NCBI GenBank assembly: GCA_013399115.1
Contig: VXAA01006527.1
Coordinates: 815,226 to 879,225 of the forward strand
Direction: 5' to 3'
DNA length: 64,000 nucleotides
DNA from: Anseranas semipalmata
Lineage: Eukaryota; Chordata; Aves; Anseriformes; Anseranatidae
The notes beneath the pieces are model-generated. The model was given only the letters and a program-made list of their open reading frames with translations. It searched no databases and was not told the origin of the DNA. Positions 1-64,000 of the stretch are shown here, one piece after another (positions within the stretch are counted from its first letter, which is position 1; each line of letters starts with the position of its first letter). Both the position numbers and the translations under genes were made by a program.

Positions 1-3000
1 CCCCGTTTTCATTATTTTTTTTTTATTTAAGAAGGGCCTTCATGCAGCTGGTTCACATTAGCCTCCTCGTTCAGTCACAGCACACAGCCCCACGTGCCTG
101 GGGACTGCCAAACAACCCGATTAAGCTCTTAAGTGAGGCACCTCCGTGAAGAGTCTAAAGTTAGGTTGGATGAACACAAGCCAAGCTGTTGAACAGATGG
201 AGTGAAATCCTCCTCTTGATAACAGGAACTTTGTATCACTGCCATGGATAAGAAGGGCAGCTAAAAAAAGTCAAGGAGATGGTTATATAAATTTCAAGAA
301 GGCTTACCAGCAACACTTAAAGGTAAAGTTTTTGATAGATCTAGAATATTCAGTTCCATTTGAAGACCCTGCACAGCCAAGAAGTAAAAGCTCTGCAACA
401 GAAAGGAAATTGTAGCACTAGAGCTACTATGCCACAGAACCCTGGGAACATAATGATGCAGCACAAAACATGCAAAGCGTTAGGATGCTGGAGCCTGGAG
501 CACACCAGACTCTTTAAAACAACAACAACAAAAAAAGGAACTTATTTTGAGTTCAGTGCACAAAACCAGCTGAGAGGCATATGTGAACAGAAAGATAATT
601 ACCTATCAGGAGATAACTAAACATCTTATTAATGCCAAAAATGCTAACAAATACATTCATTCCTCTTCGCTTATATGTCTGTAAAATACTCTTGCTTATA
701 GCAGCTTTGACTTGATGTCTTTTTTTTTTTTTACCTTGCTTATTCATAGTCTTGAATATCTGTAAATTCATCTTCCTCATCTTAAAAATGACCTGCTTCC
801 TTGTATTTCACATGTAATTGAGCTTCAAAAGATGTGCCTATCAGCAGAAGATCCATTTTTCTTAATTAGTTGTGGATATTTAGATGGAGTCAGATGTGAA
901 ATATACTGGTAATATTTACTTCTGAGCATCAAAATCCTTCAGGTAGACATCCAAAATAATCTATGACTGGAAACTGGCTATAAAATATTTCTTAGGAAAC
1001 ATTATGAAGCAATTAGTTTCTCATCATGTATGTTCCATGGCCATACTAAAAGGAGTATACACAGCATACAGTTTTGAGGTTATGTTCACTTAGTGGGATA
1101 AAGCAACTTTTCCTTAAAGTAACTCATTTCGGGAGGAAAGAGGAAGCTATACTATTTCCCATTCCCTTTGGGAAAGGCAAATGGATGAATTGCTTTGGGC
1201 TTTGGTTGTTTCTTCTCCCCCTTGTCTTTCCCCTATTTACCTTCAAACTTTCTCTGAAAGGTGTAATTACTGTGAAACTGCAGAGCTGAAATTACCAAGG
1301 GATACTAGTCTGTGAAAGACAAAGCAGCAAAGACTACACACAGCCTTATAATGCCATTCTCTTACAGCAAAAGTATGGTTAGAAAAGTGACAGCGTGATA
1401 ACAGCCTCCCAGAGTAGGGCTGCTTTCAGAGTCACCTTTAGTCATTTTGGTGACAAAAATACATTTTTACTCCTTGTTATCTCTGCAGAACATGCACAGT
1501 TAGGGGAGCCTGATCTGCACTGTGACCCAGTTAGTGCATTCATCCAGTTGCACAGCTAAACCCTACATTCAGCTATGACTAGAAGATCCTAGTGAAGATG
1601 ACGTGAACGACACTTGACCCCTCAGAATTTATGTTGCTGATGGTGATAAGCAGAGCTAGGCTACATTTATTTTGCAGATCGAAGCAGAATTTGGAGGGTC
1701 GTGGAAAAAAGCATTCTAAATTAGACATATTTGAGAAATACTCAGTCACAAGCCTCAAGGTGCACAAGGTCATTTTTGCAGTTTCTTTTTTCAAAGCAAA
1801 ACCTAGATTTTGTTATATAAAGCAGCGTTAGCAACACCAAGAATATGCAGTCTTTTTTAGCAAAGCCCTTTGCAGCATGAATATAGTTTTGGTCTTACAG
1901 AAGCTTGCAGATCCTAATGCTTCTATTTTAAGAAGACATTTGGTTTTGTATTGCAAAATATTTAATGAATTTCCTGTTAAAATGAAATGAAACGACAAAG
2001 TAGTTATACAATTTTACTAGTTTATATTTCAATTCATGAAGTATACACACTGCAACTATGCTACCACAATGTCCACGCATCTAATATTGATGGAGTTACA
2101 GGTTTTGTTTTGTTTTGTTTTTGGTATTAAACAATAGAGATAATGTATGCAGTTAAGGAAAAAAGCTTGGACATAGCATGTTCTATTCTGTAGTTACAGA
2201 GTACATTAGCTAGCATTAGTACAGTAAACAAGAAAAAGGTAGAAATACAAAATAAACCAAATATCTTTATATACAAACCAGTGCCTCTTATTGTTACCAG
2301 CTTATACTCACACTGCACACAAAATTTATCCACTGATGCAATAGATACTTCAGCATAACACAAACCATTATAAATTAAAAAAATTACAAGGTGCAAAACT
2401 CCATTCTACAGCTTTCTGGTGAGAACTCAAGACAATCCAAAGAATAAGAAATCCAAGCACGTTTAGCACCTATTAGTGCAACTGCATTGAGCGTGGAAAA
2501 TGACCTATACAACCTCTGAACATGTTAACAGGGAAGCCAGCTGGACAGCTATAGATGCTCGCAGCTACACTCACGCAGTGATTTTTGCCTCATATATATC
2601 TCAGTTTATTGTTTCTTTGTCCCATTCATACCTATGTGCAAAACTAAATCGTGGAAGCTTTTTCAGAGCTTCACAGAAGGCCTGCTACAGCCGGTTAAAA
2701 ACAAACAAACAAAAAAAAGACAAAAACAACAAACAAAAAGACTTAATTGTCAGACCATCCACATAATTAGTACTTATTAGCAGTTCTGGTGTTGGGGATT
2801 TTAACGCTGTTGATATGTGGATCAAACAATATGACACAGAAGTGAAACGGAAATTTGCCAAGAATTCTGATTATTCTTGTCTAGCACTTAGACAAGGCTC
2901 CCAACCTCAGGTTGTGAATTTGTTTGGCAGCCCATGCCAAAAAAAAGCCCAGAGTTGCATAGAATTGAATAGTAACAGAAAGAAATGCCAAACACAGAGA

Positions 3001-3165
3001 GATGGATGCTGCATCTAACTAAAACAAAGTGGGGTTGCTCCAACAGGAATGCTGAAATCATCCCCATTCATAAAGCAAAACATGTCACCTCCTACTCTCC
3101 ATATCCTACCTCTGGGGACTGCTTTCTGGCACTGATGTAGTTCTTGCTAAAGTTGTCTTTTTTTT

Positions 3166-3200
<35 letters not shown>

Positions 3201-3589
3201 TTGTTAGTGACACTTTTCCTTTCAAATAAAATATTAAAAAAGGTTATAACTGTAAAAAAACCTGTCATATGTAAACTTAACAATTAGGGTTTGGTAAGTT
3301 CTCGTACCTAGTCTGTGAAAAGCCTCCAGCCAGACCGCAGAATGGAGTGTTTCTCTGAAGAGTTTCAATCTAGCTACATCACCTGTTAAATATCAGTAGT
3401 ATGAAGATCCCGTGTCTAGCAATAAAGCCATTTTTGTGTTTCCATCCTCATTATCACTGACCTATTGAAAACCTGACATGCTGTGTTTCTATTGTATTTA
3501 CATTCTGGTCCTCTCATGTCACAGAATTAAACATCTGGCCAAGGAAGGCAACAAAAGGTGTGTTAAGAAGGTGTTTGACAGAACTGCTT
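1..3589 (-). other. RABGAP1 3' UTR and downstream flank
   Basis: There is no coding sequence that I can support. The upper part must be RABGAP1 3' UTR. Minus-strand AATAAA hexamers occur at 2605-2610 and 1666-1671; either could end the transcript. Plus-strand AATAAA occurs at 3225-3230 and 3421-3426. In mammals the next gene, STRBP, converges on RABGAP1 from this side, so its 3' UTR could reach here, but nothing in the sequence proves it. Confidence 0.5.
3158..3195. repeat. Poly-T tract (poly-A on the RABGAP1 transcript)
   Basis: A broken T run ending in 28 uninterrupted T (3168-3195), about 400 nt past the RABGAP1 stop. On the transcript this is an internal A tract. Confidence 0.95.
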
Positions 3590-63453
<59,864 letters not shown>

Positions 63454-64000
63454 CTAAGAGCCACAAAGAGTCGGGACACAAAAAAAGAAGAAAAAAAAAA
63501 TGTTCAAATGAAAAAAACAAAAAAACAAAAAAAACACCTCTCGGGCACATGGTCATTCATAGGGCTGCTTCTGCCAACCAAAACAGCAGTTAACAAATTT
63601 CACCTAGTTACAACTGTAAACACAAATTGCAATGTGCAAATGCTCACCAGTTCAGATTCTATCCCCCCCTGCTTTAACAAACTAACAAAGGCAGCTCAAA
63701 GCAGGAATTTTCTGGTACTGGAAAAAGTGAGATTACTTTAAAACTAGTCTGTAGTCACCAGCTACAAAGACTAGCTTATGGCATAGAAAACTCACAGAAG
63801 TCCACAGTTCATTGGTCTATTACAGTTCTCAGAATAGCACCAGGAAAGACCAAATATAATTACACGTGCTATGTGTTCCATGGGTAAGACAGCAAGGTTT
63901 CACAGGAAGAGAAGAATCCGGAACAGGATTATGGCATCATGTTGAGGAGAAGTAGCATTGGTTTACTTCCACTCATCTGCAGCCTGACCTTGCACTCACT
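63454..64000 (-). other. RABGAP1 intron running off the window edge
   Basis: Starts with the acceptor CTTAG of the first visible exon. An A-rich stretch lies at about 63479-63537. I looked for the start-codon exon and did not find it, so it is beyond 64000. Confidence 0.85.

Noticed and set aside
1..3589. Coding exons of a convergent neighbour (STRBP expected from mammalian synteny)
   Set aside because: No frame in this stretch shows the expected protein domains. At most an untranslated end could be present.

Overview
This window is vertebrate nuclear DNA, most likely from a bird. Long GT-AG introns separate short exons, base composition is AT-rich with isolated CpG-rich patches, and there are fragments of the CR1 LINE, including one complete CR1 3' end with its short ATTCTG-type terminal repeat. 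A non-avian sauropsid cannot be excluded. I found no bacterial operon, CRISPR array, phage or tRNA/rRNA gene, and no undescribed multi-gene system.

Almost the whole window is one gene on the minus strand, RABGAP1 (GAPCenA), a Rab GTPase-activating protein. I could place 24 coding exons from 63453 down to the stop codon at 3590. They join in frame to 3060 nt, or 1019 residues plus stop, with GT-AG ends at all 23 introns. The initiator Met, expected to lie about 50 residues further upstream by comparison with the mammalian protein, is beyond position 64000. Domain order is: acidic N-terminal region (63.2-63.5 kb), PTB/PID domain (61.3-62.7 kb), conserved middle domain (54.3-61.4 kb), Ser/acidic linker (49.7-51.8 kb), TBC Rab-GAP domain (15.8-46.9 kb), and C-terminal coiled coil (3.6-11.0 kb). 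Both catalytic fingers of the TBC domain are intact.

The largest intron (22558-46719, about 24 kb) lies between the exon that begins the TBC domain and the exon carrying its arginine finger. It contains a second, intronless gene on the same strand: GPR21, an orphan class A GPCR (38330-39376, 348 aa, intact). Its 5' flank is GC-rich and runs into a 772-base assembly gap (39837-40608). Two other CpG-rich patches (about 31.46-31.80 kb and 36.41-36.61 kb) lie in the same intron.

The remainder is intron, 3' flank, three CR1 fragments, simple repeats and a 27-base gap in a poly-A tract. Points worth a second look are the nested-gene arrangement, a run of twelve consecutive phase-0 symmetric exons, overlapping uORFs before GPR21, two perfect inverted repeats in introns, an unexplained 90-codon open frame beside the large gap, and the intronic CpG patches.
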